Shown here: piece after piece, positions 44,264-53,073 of the stretch
Position numbering within the stretch: the stretch's first letter is position 1
How the letters are laid out: each line of letters begins with the position of its first letter
Source: Myxococcus fulvus
Lineage (GTDB): Bacteria; Myxococcota; Myxococcia; Myxococcales; Myxococcaceae
Reading direction: 5' to 3'
DNA length: 64,000 bases
Assembly: GCF_900111765.1 (NCBI RefSeq)
Contig: NZ_FOIB01000020.1
Span: 1 to 64,000, forward strand
Program-made: the position numbers and the translations under genes
Notes under the pieces: model-generated
Database searches by the model: none
What the model was told of the DNA's origin: nothing
Seen by the model: the letters and a program-made list of their open reading frames with translations, nothing else

Positions 44264-44593
44264 ATGCGAAGCACCGACCTCGATCTCTACGCGCCGATTC
44301 CACGCGGGCATCGCGTCCGCCTGATGGACCTGAAGCGCCCAGGCAGCTTCCTGGTGGGCCCCGTCGACGCCACCCTCGTCATCGACCTCACCACCGGCAC
44401 GTACTACATCCCCCACGCGCTGTTCTCCGACTTCCAGACCTGCACCTCGCCCGAGATGCTCGACGCGATGATCCACTCGGGCAAATGGAGCATCACCCTG
44501 ACCTACGAAGGGGAAGTGCTCGCCTCCGCGGTGACCCTCAAGGACGCGGGCAAGTACAACTACGCCATGACCCGGTTGTTCGTCAGCCCGTGA
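44264..44593 (+). CDS. hypothetical 109-aa protein
   Basis: Not recognised. From ATG 44264 (MRSTDLDLYAPIPRGHRVRL) the sequence is beta-rich, with TGTYYIPHALFSDF and KWSITLTYEGEV, and it has no signal peptide or membrane segment. Codon use is normal for the window. It is divergent from the RibD/DHFR-like gene and convergent with the TetR gene. A compact beta-barrel is plausible. Confidence 0.55.
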   Translation: MRSTDLDLYAPIPRGHRVRLMDLKRPGSFLVGPVDATLVIDLTTGTYYIPHALFSDFQTCTSPEMLDAMIHSGKWSITLTYEGEVLASAVTLKDAGKYNYAMTRLFVSP

Positions 44594-44623
44594 GCTTCTT
44601 GGAAGCTCTCGCGGGGGCGTGAA

Positions 44624-45274
44624 TCAGCGCAGCGGCAAGCCCAGCCGCATGGCCAGGAAGGACTGCATCACGTCGGCCGCGGCCTGGGTGTATTCGTCCG
44701 TCATGCGGCCGTGGAGGTAGAAGGACATCCGGAGGCTCGCGGTGCCGAACTCCACCGCCAGCGCCGCGATGTCCGGAGCTCCCCGCGGGATGTCGATGCC
44801 GTGCGTCGCGAGCAGGTTGCGCGCGAGCGTGCCCAGGCGCGCGATGGTGGACTCGAACGCGCGAAAGCTCCCATCCGAGACCGGCCCACTCAGCAGGACC
44901 ACCTGCGCCGCTGGATGCGTGCGGTAGAACTCCGCCGCCTCATGCACCATGCGCGTCATCGGTTCCTGCCAGTCCTTGGCCCCCAGAAGGCTCTGGGCAT
45001 AGCGCGTCAGGTGCGCCTCCAGCGCCGCCAGCTGGCGCTCCGCGAGCTCGTTGAGCAGGGCCTGGGGGGTCGGGAAGAACTTGTAGATGGTCGACCGGGG
45101 GTACTCCAGGCGCTCCGCCAGCGTCGGAATCGAGAACGCCGAGAGCCCTGATTCGAGCAGCAGCTCCTCCGCCGCCTGGAGCACGGCATCGACCCGAACC
45201 TTGGCGCGCTGCTGCTGCGGCTTGCGGGCCACGAAGTCGGGATGGGGGGCGGATTGACGCGCATCGTCAGCCAT
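44624..45274 (-). CDS. TetR family transcriptional regulator
   Basis: 216 residues from ATG 45274, which has GGAG 8-11 nt upstream; the long in-frame extension is not coding-like. Helix-turn-helix: VDAVLQAAEELLLESGLSAFSIPTLAERLEYPRSTIYKFFPT. The C-terminal ligand domain has no recognisable subfamily. It diverges from the RoxA-like gene across a 331-bp region with repeated ACAAATGT and a palindrome, so it probably represses that gene and itself, with release by a hydrophobic breakdown product as one possibility. Confidence 0.85.
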   Translation of the reverse strand: MADDARQSAPHPDFVARKPQQQRAKVRVDAVLQAAEELLLESGLSAFSIPTLAERLEYPRSTIYKFFPTPQALLNELAERQLAALEAHLTRYAQSLLGAKDWQEPMTRMVHEAAEFYRTHPAAQVVLLSGPVSDGSFRAFESTIARLGTLARNLLATHGIDIPRGAPDIAALAVEFGTASLRMSFYLHGRMTDEYTQAAADVMQSFLAMRLGLPLR

Positions 45275-45436
45275 GGCTCGTGACTCCATTGCGTTCGTCG
45301 CGGACGCGAAGTCGGCACTGCGGGTTCTTCCACGCCAGGGTTCGCTCGACAACCCAGCGGTGGCCGCCAGGTCTCTCCTCGGCCTCGCCCGCAGGGGCCC
45401 CGTCTGGCCCTGACGTTCGCCAATTGCCAATAAGCA

Positions 45437-45492
45437 ACAAATGTCGCCCAATGGCACTTTCGTGACAAATGTCCCTTTTAAGGGACAAATGT
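45437..45492. promoter_or_regulatory. candidate TetR operator region: three ACAAATGT repeats and a 16-bp palindrome
   Basis: ACAAATGT occurs at 45437-45444, 45465-45472 and 45485-45492. GTCCCTT at 45471-45477 and AAGGGAC at 45480-45486 form a perfect palindrome around TT. The block is A/T-rich compared with the surroundings and sits between the divergent TetR and RoxA-like genes. Nothing else was recognised in 45275-45605. Confidence 0.55.
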
Positions 45493-45605
45493 GAACTAGG
45501 CTCACACCGCGTGTGCGGCTCGGAATCTGGCGTCTTCGAGCCCACGCCCCGGTCGGAGCGAGGCCCCATCCGACCGCCCCACAGGACGCCAGGAGGAGGG
45601 ACTTC

Positions 45606-47537
45606 ATGGCGGCACGTCTGACTCGAAGCGTTCTCGTCGCGATGTGTTGTGTCTTTGCCGGGAGCACACCGGCGGCAGCGCAATCGGACCTGCTCGGCAG
45701 CAAGCGCGGCGGGCACTACTGGTTCGAGTTCTGTTCGGGCAAGCCCGATGCGACGCTCCTACCGGCTGATCCCCGCTCGCTCGTGACGCCGACGTCGAAC
45801 AAGCACGTCGTCTTCAACGTGGGGTGGAACTCGTGCATGAACCGGACGCCGCAGACGTGTGGCGAGCTGCGGTCGGTCAACGCGGCGGGAGGGCGGCTGC
45901 TCGGCGGCAACGGAGACCCCGATGCCGGCTGGGAGTTCAGCGGCCACTCCGCGTGGAGTCTCTGGTCGATGTCGGCGGTTCAGTACAACGCGCTGTGGCT
46001 GAGGTGGGGCCTGCCGTTCCGCCCTTCTGACTTCGACAACCTCGTCGCCGAGCGTTACGGCGTCCCCCTCAGCCAGCAGCGCAATCCGTATCCCCTCCCC
46101 TTCGAGGACCCGAACCGCACGAACGGCGGCTCCGGCCAGTTGCCGATGGCCCTGACGCAGACCCGCAACGCCGACGGCTCGTGGACCGGACAGATTGGCG
46201 TCACGTGTTCGGTCTGTCACAGCGGCCAGATTGGCAAGGCGAGCGACGGCCCGGGCCTGGGGGCGCTGCACGGCACCAACGGCCTCACCGACGCGACCTT
46301 GTTCCTGGGTGAGATGGGAGGCCTCAACCCCGCCTTCACGATTGCTTCCCTGAACCGCATCCGCGGCACGGGGAACATCACCAACTTCCAGCTCTTCGCC
46401 CTGCTCACCATCTTCGACCCCGACGGGACGATTCCGGGCGTCATCCTCAATCCCAGAATCTGGGCGGCCGGCTCGACGGGCACGGAGGACCCGCCGAACT
46501 GGTGGAACCTCGGGCACCGGCCGGTGAAGTTCTTCGACGCCGGGATGAGCAGCGACGCCACGCGCATCGAGCTCTCCTGGTACATGCCGGGCGCCGCGCT
46601 GCCGAACTACGAGGGCGGCTACGACTGGATCCTCGAGAACGAGTACCAGGCGAACACCTGGATGCTCGGGCTGAAGTCGCCGGCCTATCCGCTTCCGGTC
46701 AACACGACCCTCGCGCAGCAGGGCTCGGTCCTGTTCCACACGCTCGACCTGTGGGCGCCCAATCGCAACAACCCGGTCGCCAGACCGCAGCAGGCCGGAA
46801 ACGGCTCGTGCGCGAGCTGCCATGGTGCGTACGCGCCGCGCTACGTGAACGACCCGAGCTTCCTCGCCACGCCGTTGTTCGAGGGCATGGCGGCCAACGT
46901 CACGCCCATCGACATCATCGACACCGATGACGCCCGGATGCTCGCCAACGATGGCGCCGTCGAGACGCAGGCGAAGTACAGCTTCTTCGGGTACAACGGG
47001 CAGGAGGGGTGCGCCGAGAAGTACAACATGATCGGCTATCTCGCGCAGCCGCTCTACGGCATCTGGGCATCCGGCCCCTACTTCCACAACGGCTCGGTGC
47101 CCGACCTCTGGAGCCTGCTCAAGTCGTCGGACCGCCCGCGAATCTGGCGTCGCAAGTCCAAGTCGCCGAGGTTCGGCGTGGTGATGGGCTTCGAGACGGA
47201 CCTGGCGAAGGGCTATGACCCGAGCAAGCTCGGATGGAAGTACGACACGATTCCGTGCAGCTACCTGACCTTCTCGCCGTTCAACCACTGCAACCCGTGG
47301 GACCCGAACGAGACGCCGCTCATCGAGGGCGGGCTGTCGCTGTTGTATGGCAACGGCGCGCTGGCCTGGAACCTCCTCGGCAGCATCGTGGCCCCGAGCT
47401 TCTCGAACTCGGACATCGAGGACCGGAAAATCTACAACACCCGGATGTTCAGCCAGTCGAACTCGGGCCACACGTTCACCGACGTGCTGACCGATGCGGA
47501 GCGCACCGCGCTCATCGAGTACATGAAGACGCTGTGA
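45606..47537 (+). CDS. roxA: RoxA-type rubber oxygenase (diheme cytochrome c)
   Basis: 643 residues from ATG 45606, with AGGAGGAGGG 5-14 nt upstream. A signal peptide ends near PAAAQS, so it is exported. Two c-type heme motifs: CSVCH at 201-205 and CASCH at 402-406, the same number and nearly the same spacing as in RoxA of Xanthomonas sp. 35Y (by memory C191 and C390). Other RoxA-like stretches include PPNWWNLGHRPVKFFDAGMS and YGIWASGPYFHNGSVPDLW. RoxA cleaves the double bonds of polyisoprene with dioxygen to give oxo-aldehydes; homologues are known in several myxobacteria. A TetR gene diverges upstream and a strong hairpin follows. Confidence 0.9.
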   Translation: MAARLTRSVLVAMCCVFAGSTPAAAQSDLLGSKRGGHYWFEFCSGKPDATLLPADPRSLVTPTSNKHVVFNVGWNSCMNRTPQTCGELRSVNAAGGRLLGGNGDPDAGWEFSGHSAWSLWSMSAVQYNALWLRWGLPFRPSDFDNLVAERYGVPLSQQRNPYPLPFEDPNRTNGGSGQLPMALTQTRNADGSWTGQIGVTCSVCHSGQIGKASDGPGLGALHGTNGLTDATLFLGEMGGLNPAFTIASLNRIRGTGNITNFQLFALLTIFDPDGTIPGVILNPRIWAAGSTGTEDPPNWWNLGHRPVKFFDAGMSSDATRIELSWYMPGAALPNYEGGYDWILENEYQANTWMLGLKSPAYPLPVNTTLAQQGSVLFHTLDLWAPNRNNPVARPQQAGNGSCASCHGAYAPRYVNDPSFLATPLFEGMAANVTPIDIIDTDDARMLANDGAVETQAKYSFFGYNGQEGCAEKYNMIGYLAQPLYGIWASGPYFHNGSVPDLWSLLKSSDRPRIWRRKSKSPRFGVVMGFETDLAKGYDPSKLGWKYDTIPCSYLTFSPFNHCNPWDPNETPLIEGGLSLLYGNGALAWNLLGSIVAPSFSNSDIEDRKIYNTRMFSQSNSGHTFTDVLTDAERTALIEYMKTL

Positions 47538-47547
47538 GACAAGCGTC

Positions 47548-47579
47548 GGAGCGTGGCGGGGATTCGCTCGCCACGCTCC
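47548..47579. terminator. 11-bp perfect hairpin between roxA and the DUF1857 gene
   Basis: GGAGCGTGGCG at 47548-47558 pairs exactly with 47569-47579 across a 10-nt loop, between convergent genes. Likely bidirectional. Confidence 0.65.
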
Positions 47580-47609
47580 GGTACGGCGGTCGCCCCGTCG
47601 AATCGTTGC

Positions 47610-48083
47610 TCAGAGCCGCCCCTCGGCGAGCAGTTCGCGCGTGCGCTTCAGCGTCGACAGCAAGGCGCTCTTGTAGCCCTGGTCACCGCTCATCCACTCC
47701 TGCTCGGCCCGCTCCTCGGGGCCGTTCGGCGCATGGCCTCGCAGGCCGAGGTAGCAGTAGAAGCGGAGCTGGAGCGTGCCGTCCGCGCCCTCGAACAGCT
47801 CGTTGATGATGGCGCCCTCGCGCGGGCCCGTGGCCTGGAAGAAGGTGACCTTGCGCTGCGGCTCGAACGTGATGATTTCGCGCAGCTCGGCGCCTGCAAT
47901 CGTGGCTTCACGCACGATATGAGAGACACTCTCCTCGACGACGTCGCAACGGGTGCAGAGACCGGGCGGCAGGAACAGACGCGCGTCGCGGGCCTTGAGG
48001 ACCAAGCCCTTCCAGGCCTGCTCGCGGGTCAGCCGGGGCTCGCCTTCGGGGTTCACCGGGATGGTGGCGGACGAATAGATCAT
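47610..48083 (-). CDS. SRPBCC-fold DUF1857 (AtaL-like) protein
   Basis: 157 residues of the START/Bet v1-like (SRPBCC) superfamily, closest by pattern to DUF1857/AtaL: LTREQAWKGLVLKARDARLFLPPG, IVREATIAGAELREIITFE, GAIINELFEGADGTLQLRFY, GYKSALLSTLKRTRELL. Such proteins bind hydrophobic small molecules in a deep pocket. It follows the NmrA-like gene by 41 bp on the same strand and probably shares its control by the divergent LysR protein. Confidence 0.8.
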   Translation of the reverse strand: MIYSSATIPVNPEGEPRLTREQAWKGLVLKARDARLFLPPGLCTRCDVVEESVSHIVREATIAGAELREIITFEPQRKVTFFQATGPREGAIINELFEGADGTLQLRFYCYLGLRGHAPNGPEERAEQEWMSGDQGYKSALLSTLKRTRELLAEGRL

Positions 48084-48124
48084 GAGGGTCTTCCTTCTCG
48101 TGGGTGACGGGTGCCGCTCGGCCG

Positions 48125-48994
48125 TCAGGCCGAGGTGGTGAGCTCGGCGGCGAAGTCTCGGTACGAGCGCAGGGGGCGCCCCAGCAGCGTGGTGAGCCGC
48201 GCGACATCACCAGCCTCGGGGAGCATGCCGTCGGTGAGGAAGCGCTCGCTCATCAGGCGCATGTCGAACGCCATCCAGCTCGGCATGAACCGCCGGAGGT
48301 TCTGCTCGAACCCCGCGGTGTCATCTCCTGGATAGGCGATGGGCCGCTCCAGGACCTCCGTCCAGATGGCCGCGACCGCCGGCCCCGTCAGCGTGTCGGG
48401 GCCGACGAGGTTGAGCCGCTCGAGGGGGAGCGGCGCGGCCGACTGCTCTCGGCGCAGCAGCTCGATGGCCGCGATCTCTCCGATGTCGCGCGTGTCGATC
48501 ATGGCGAGGCCTTTGCCACCAATCGGCATCGGATAGACGCCGTATCCGGTCACCACGTCCTTGATGGTGACATCGTTGTTCATGAAGTAGGCGGGACGCA
48601 GGATGGTGGCACCGAGGCCCAGCTGCTCGATCATGCGCTCGACGGCGAACTTGCCCGCGAAGTGCGGCACGTTCACGTAGCGGTCGCTGTGGATCACCGA
48701 CAGGTAGACGATCCGCTGGATGCCCGCCTCGCGGGCGAGGTTGAGCGCGATGAGGGCCTGCGTGACCTCGTCAGGCACCACGGCGTTGAGCAGGAAGAGC
48801 GTGGAGACACCCGAGAAGGCGCTCCGCAGCGAGTCGATGTCGAGCAGGTCTCCCTGTACGACGGCGACGCCCGTCGGGAAGCGAGCCTTGGCGGGGTCCC
48901 GGACGAGGGCGCGAACATCGGCGCCGCGCCGGGTGAGCTGTTCGACGACGTGACGGCCGACGGCGCCAGTGGCGCCAGTAACGAGGATGGTCAT
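48125..48994 (-). CDS. NmrA-like NAD(P)-binding protein
   Basis: 289 residues from ATG 48994, with GGAG 9-12 nt upstream. Atypical SDR of the NmrA/quinone-oxidoreductase-2 type: TGATGAVGRHVVEQL at the N-terminus, VQGDLLDIDSL, GIQRIVYLSV and FAVERMIEQLG. Members reduce quinones or act as redox sensors. It is the first gene of a pair with DUF1857 and diverges from a LysR gene, which probably controls it. Confidence 0.85.
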   Translation of the reverse strand: MTILVTGATGAVGRHVVEQLTRRGADVRALVRDPAKARFPTGVAVVQGDLLDIDSLRSAFSGVSTLFLLNAVVPDEVTQALIALNLAREAGIQRIVYLSVIHSDRYVNVPHFAGKFAVERMIEQLGLGATILRPAYFMNNDVTIKDVVTGYGVYPMPIGGKGLAMIDTRDIGEIAAIELLRREQSAAPLPLERLNLVGPDTLTGPAVAAIWTEVLERPIAYPGDDTAGFEQNLRRFMPSWMAFDMRLMSERFLTDGMLPEAGDVARLTTLLGRPLRSYRDFAAELTTSA

Positions 48995-49098
48995 GGGAAT
49001 CACTCCGCTTCGGGTTGCGAGACCCCCATAACGTATCGTTTCAAATTCAGCCCGACAGGCGCTATTCTTGGACGAATCGTCTCACGGGTGGAACAGCC

Positions 49099-49995
49099 AT
49101 GGACTTGCTTGCTCTCGCTGATTTCAATCTCGTCGCCCGACATGGGGGGTTTGGACGGGCCGCACGCGCGGCGGGGCGCCCGAAGGCGACCCTGTCCCGC
49201 AGGGTGGCGGAGCTCGAGGCCGCCCTCGACCTGCGTCTGTTCGAGCGCGGAGCGCGCACGCTGAAGCTCACCGAGGAAGGACGGGCGCTCTTCGAGCGAA
49301 CAGGGGCCTTGCTGACCGAGCTCGACGAGACTGCGGCGGAGATCGCCTCGGGTGGGGACAGGCCGAGAGGCAGGTTGCGAATCAGCGCGCCGTTGCTCTT
49401 CTCGCAGACCGCGATGGGGAGGCTCGCGGCCGGGTTCGCGGTGAAATATCCGGAGGTCCAGCTCGAGGTCACGACGGAGGACCGGACCGTCGACCTGATA
49501 GAGGAGGGTTATGACCTGGCCATTCGCGTCAATCCGGCTCCGGATGAGCGCCTGGTCGGACGGAGTTTCCTGCGCGACCGGCTGGTGGTCGTCGCGAGCC
49601 CGAAGCTCGTCAGGCCGGCGAAGCACCTCGCTGTCGCAGCGGTCGTACGTGGCGCGGGCGACGACGGCGGCCCCGTCTGGAATGTCGTGACGCCCACCGG
49701 AAAGGCACGCATCGCGGTCGCGCCAGTCCTTCGCCTCTCATCGCTCATCATGGTACGCGATGCTGTCCGCGCGGGTGTCGGGGCCGCGCGTCTCCCGATT
49801 TCACTGGTGGGTCACGACCTGGCCGAGGGAAGGCTGGTGCACTGGGGTGATATCGAGGGACCGGAAATCACGCTGTGGACGCTCTACCCGTCACGGCGGC
49901 TGCTGAGCGCTCGTGTCTCCGCCTTTCTCGACCATTTGAAGGAAGCCTTCCCCGAAGGAAAGCCTGACGAACTGGCGGCCTATATCGGGGCCTGA
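49099..49995 (+). CDS. LysR family transcriptional regulator
   Basis: 298 residues from ATG 49099, with TGGAA upstream. Winged helix-turn-helix FNLVARHGGFGRAARAAGRPKATLSRRVAELEAAL, then RLFERGARTLKLTEEG and an effector domain (LRISAPLLFSQTAMGRL). This is the CrgA-like branch common beside quinone and aldehyde reductases. Divergent from the NmrA/DUF1857 pair; likely its regulator. Confidence 0.9.
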   Translation: MDLLALADFNLVARHGGFGRAARAAGRPKATLSRRVAELEAALDLRLFERGARTLKLTEEGRALFERTGALLTELDETAAEIASGGDRPRGRLRISAPLLFSQTAMGRLAAGFAVKYPEVQLEVTTEDRTVDLIEEGYDLAIRVNPAPDERLVGRSFLRDRLVVVASPKLVRPAKHLAVAAVVRGAGDDGGPVWNVVTPTGKARIAVAPVLRLSSLIMVRDAVRAGVGAARLPISLVGHDLAEGRLVHWGDIEGPEITLWTLYPSRRLLSARVSAFLDHLKEAFPEGKPDELAAYIGA

Positions 49996-50198
49996 GACGC
50001 ATCAAGAGTGCACCGCACCGGAGCTCGTGCGACGTCCACCCACGCATCGCAGTCTGGAGCCTGCACTTCCCAGGTGGATTGTAGTCCGCGGCCTACAGGC
50101 TCGACCTGGAACCTCTCGCCATTCCGGACCTTTGCCGCAGGCCCGGACCTTGCTCTTGGAGCGCGCCACAGTCTCCCAGACCCCCAGGAGCGGCATCC

Positions 50199-52880
50199 AT
50201 GAGCGTCGGACCGGCGAGCGGCAATCGGAGCGGTGGCATCAGCGAGCAGGACGCAGCGGCACGCGCGGCGGAGGAGGCACGGCGCGCCGCCGAGGCCGCT
50301 CGCAAGGCCGCCGAAGCCGCTCGCAAGGCCGCGGAGGCCCAGGCGCAGCAGGCCGCGGAGGCCGCTCGCAAGGCCAACAGCGCCTTCGAGGGCATGAGCC
50401 GTCAGCCGAACTTCGACAAGCAATTGGGAACCGAAGCTCCCGCCACGTCGCTGCTCACCGAGGACACCCAGGACGGCCAGGAGAACTGCCTGGACGTCGC
50501 CGCCGAGTGGGCCGACAAGGCCACACCGGAGCTGCGCGCGAAGTCGGACATGGTCTTCCTGAAGGACACGCGCGCCGGAGCGGAGGGCGAGTCCGGCCAC
50601 GTCGTCATCCGCCAAGGTGAGAAGGTCCTCGACCCGACGACGAACAAGTCCTACGAATCGATGGAGGCCTTCAAGAAGGCGCAGCCGCACTACCAGGAGG
50701 CGGGCAGCCTCTCCGCCACCCACGTCAAGCGCATCCTGGACACGAAGCCCGGCTCCCCCGAGCGCGCCGCCGCGCTGGACAAGGCCAAGGTCCCCGCCGA
50801 GTTGCAGAAGCTGATGGTCGCGGATGGCGACAATCCATCCCCCGCGGAGCAGGCCAAGGCAGCGATGGAGGACCTGCGATGGAATGGCAGCCAGCCGGAG
50901 AAATACCGCCAGGACTTCCACACGAAGTTCGACGGACTCAAGCAGAAGCTCGAGGCCAACCCCGACCCCGCCTATCAGAAAGAGCTGCTCAAGCTCGCGC
51001 AGCCGTGGATCCAGAACAACGTCACCGGTGAGATTGGCCGCATCAACGTGACCAGCAGTCGCATGGATGAGTTCCGGAGGATGGCCCAGGGGCTCTCCCC
51101 CGAGGCGCAGCAGGACCTGGCGAATACCGTGGCAGCGGGCGTCAAGGACTTCCCCTCCAGGAAGGCCGACCTCGCGTCGGGCGCCTACGACTTCACCCTC
51201 CTCCGACAATTGGGTGACAAGGGCGCGCCCATGGCGCACCAGCTCGCGCTCCAGATGCGGGAGGTGCGCGAGAAGTTCGGCGACGCGAAGAAGGACGTCG
51301 AGCAGCTCAACGAGAAGCTCAGCAGGCTCGTCGCGGGCTTCAGCGGCGCGATGACACCCGAGCAGCAAACCAAGGCCATCAACGCCTTCCGCGAGCGCCA
51401 CAAGGACAAGTACGGCGCCCTGGAAGAGGCCGCGAAGAACATGACCGACGCCGTGAAGATCTCCGGCGACGTCCTCAACCACTCCAGTCAAATCCCCGGC
51501 ACGGACCCGAACCTCGGAGGGGAGGCCCGGAAGGTGGCGCAGGAGCTGACGACCTTCGTCAACACCGATGTGGGCAGGAAGCTCATCGACGAGGAGGTGG
51601 AGAAGCAGACCCTCGGCAAGCCCTCCATGCTCGACGACCTGAACAAGCTCGCGGGCAGCGGCGAGGCCGTGAAGATCTTCGGGAAGGACATCCTCTCCGA
51701 CATGTCCAAGGGCCTGACCAACGCCGTCACCCGCTCCTTGGGCTCCATGGCCCTCAACGCCAAGATGGAGGGCAAGAACGCCAGCAACTCCCCCATCATC
51801 CGGAGGTTCGATGCCGTGCTCGAGAAGAACGCGCGGCTCATGGGCATCAACCCCGACCAGGGGACCGAGCTGGCCGACCTGAAGAAGTCCTTCAAGGACC
51901 TCCTCGAGGGCAAGGAGGGGGCCTCCGCCACCTTCGTCGAGACGCTCAAGAAGACAGAGCTCTTCGCCGCGGGCGCCGGTGGAGACCGGGGGACGGCTCC
52001 CGCGCTCCGCGGCCTCGCCGCCATCGCGAGCGCCATCGGCGTCGCCAAGGACGGCACGGACCTCGCCAGGCAGATGATGGGTGACGGCAGCAAGGACGCG
52101 GTGAAGCTCGCCGCGGACTCCGTCAAGCTCTTCGGCGACACCGCCGCGACCATCGGCGACACCTCGACGCTGGTCGCCGACATGGTGAACAGGGTCAAAC
52201 CCGGCCTCATCAACGTCGGCGGCATCCTCAAGAACGCGGCCCCCGTCGGTGGGCTCTTCGGCGCCGCGGCGGATGCCTACAGCGCCATCGATGCCGCCAA
52301 GGACGGCAACGGAACCAAGGCCGCGGGCAAGACGATGACGGCGCTCGGCGGCGCGGTCCTGTCGCTCGCGGTGCTGTCCAATGCCGTCCCCGGCGCGGGG
52401 CAGATCGCCGCGGGCGCCCTGTTCCTCGTGGGGACCGGCATCAACATCTACGCGGACATCAAGGAGAAGCGGCTGGAGGAGAAGGAGACCAAGGCCTTCC
52501 TCACGGACGCGGGGTTCCCATCCGCGCTCGCGGAGAAGATCAAGGACCCGGAGCTGGCCGCCAAGACGGGCCAGTTCCTGAGCCAGCTGTCGGGCCGCAT
52601 CGACATGGACGCGCAGACCCTCCAGGCCCAGCTCGGCGCCATGGACGAGCGCCAGCTCGACCTGCTCATCCGGGCCGTCGAGCACACGCAGATGGACAAG
52701 GCGGGCTTCGTCAACTCCGACAACGATGGTGGCAACTACGTGATCTCCGACGGCAACTCCAAGCCCAGCGACCGGAACGACCCGAACGCCATCAAGGACA
52801 AGCTGGGGAGCATGGACGACGTCATCAGTTACCTCCACACGGCCAAAATCCTCGTGAGCGAGAAGGACCTCGTCTCCTGA
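50199..52880 (+). CDS. 893-aa protein of unknown role: Ala-rich coiled coil, long helical body, hydrophobic Gly-rich C-terminal region
   Basis: Not recognised. Start with AGGAG 9-13 nt upstream. Residues about 17-60 are Ala/Arg/Lys/Glu heptad-like (EEARRAAEAARKAAEAARKA). Residues about 75-145 look like a small papain- or transglutaminase-like fold with ENCLDVAAEWADKA and GESGHVVIRQGEKVLDP, including a Cys and later a His, but no certain triad. The body (150-640) is helical and charged. Residues about 705-755 hold two hydrophobic Gly/Ala-rich segments (GGAVLSLAVLSNAVPGAGQI and AAGALFLVGTGINIY). No cleavable signal. The shape resembles large secreted effectors. A hairpin and a kinase operon follow. 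Confidence 0.6.
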   Translation: MSVGPASGNRSGGISEQDAAARAAEEARRAAEAARKAAEAARKAAEAQAQQAAEAARKANSAFEGMSRQPNFDKQLGTEAPATSLLTEDTQDGQENCLDVAAEWADKATPELRAKSDMVFLKDTRAGAEGESGHVVIRQGEKVLDPTTNKSYESMEAFKKAQPHYQEAGSLSATHVKRILDTKPGSPERAAALDKAKVPAELQKLMVADGDNPSPAEQAKAAMEDLRWNGSQPEKYRQDFHTKFDGLKQKLEANPDPAYQKELLKLAQPWIQNNVTGEIGRINVTSSRMDEFRRMAQGLSPEAQQDLANTVAAGVKDFPSRKADLASGAYDFTLLRQLGDKGAPMAHQLALQMREVREKFGDAKKDVEQLNEKLSRLVAGFSGAMTPEQQTKAINAFRERHKDKYGALEEAAKNMTDAVKISGDVLNHSSQIPGTDPNLGGEARKVAQELTTFVNTDVGRKLIDEEVEKQTLGKPSMLDDLNKLAGSGEAVKIFGKDILSDMSKGLTNAVTRSLGSMALNAKMEGKNASNSPIIRRFDAVLEKNARLMGINPDQGTELADLKKSFKDLLEGKEGASATFVETLKKTELFAAGAGGDRGTAPALRGLAAIASAIGVAKDGTDLARQMMGDGSKDAVKLAADSVKLFGDTAATIGDTSTLVADMVNRVKPGLINVGGILKNAAPVGGLFGAAADAYSAIDAAKDGNGTKAAGKTMTALGGAVLSLAVLSNAVPGAGQIAAGALFLVGTGINIYADIKEKRLEEKETKAFLTDAGFPSALAEKIKDPELAAKTGQFLSQLSGRIDMDAQTLQAQLGAMDERQLDLLIRAVEHTQMDKAGFVNSDNDGGNYVISDGNSKPSDRNDPNAIKDKLGSMDDVISYLHTAKILVSEKDLVS

Positions 52881-52895
52881 CCCACCCCCTCCGCC

Positions 52896-52922
52896 CGCTG
52901 GAGCCAATAACAGGCTCCGGCG
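52896..52922 (+). terminator. 10-bp hairpin after the 893-aa gene
   Basis: CGCTGGAGCC at 52896-52905 pairs with 52913-52922 with one G-T wobble, 16 bp after the stop. A TCTTTTCTC stretch lies 20 bp further on. Confidence 0.5.
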
Positions 52923-53073
52923 AGGCCCGCCCCTCGCCAGTCTTTTCTCGGGCTTTGCGTTTCGCACACCCTCCTGGGGCTCCCCGGCTATGCTGCAGGG
53001 GTGGCGAAGCATCGATGGCAACGACAGACGCGCGCGGTGAGCCCCCCGAGCCGCGCGTGGAAGGCCCGGTGCC

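Noticed and set aside
50002..50196. Minus-strand frames upstream of the 893-aa gene
   Set aside because: Neither frame has both a plausible start and consistent codon use.
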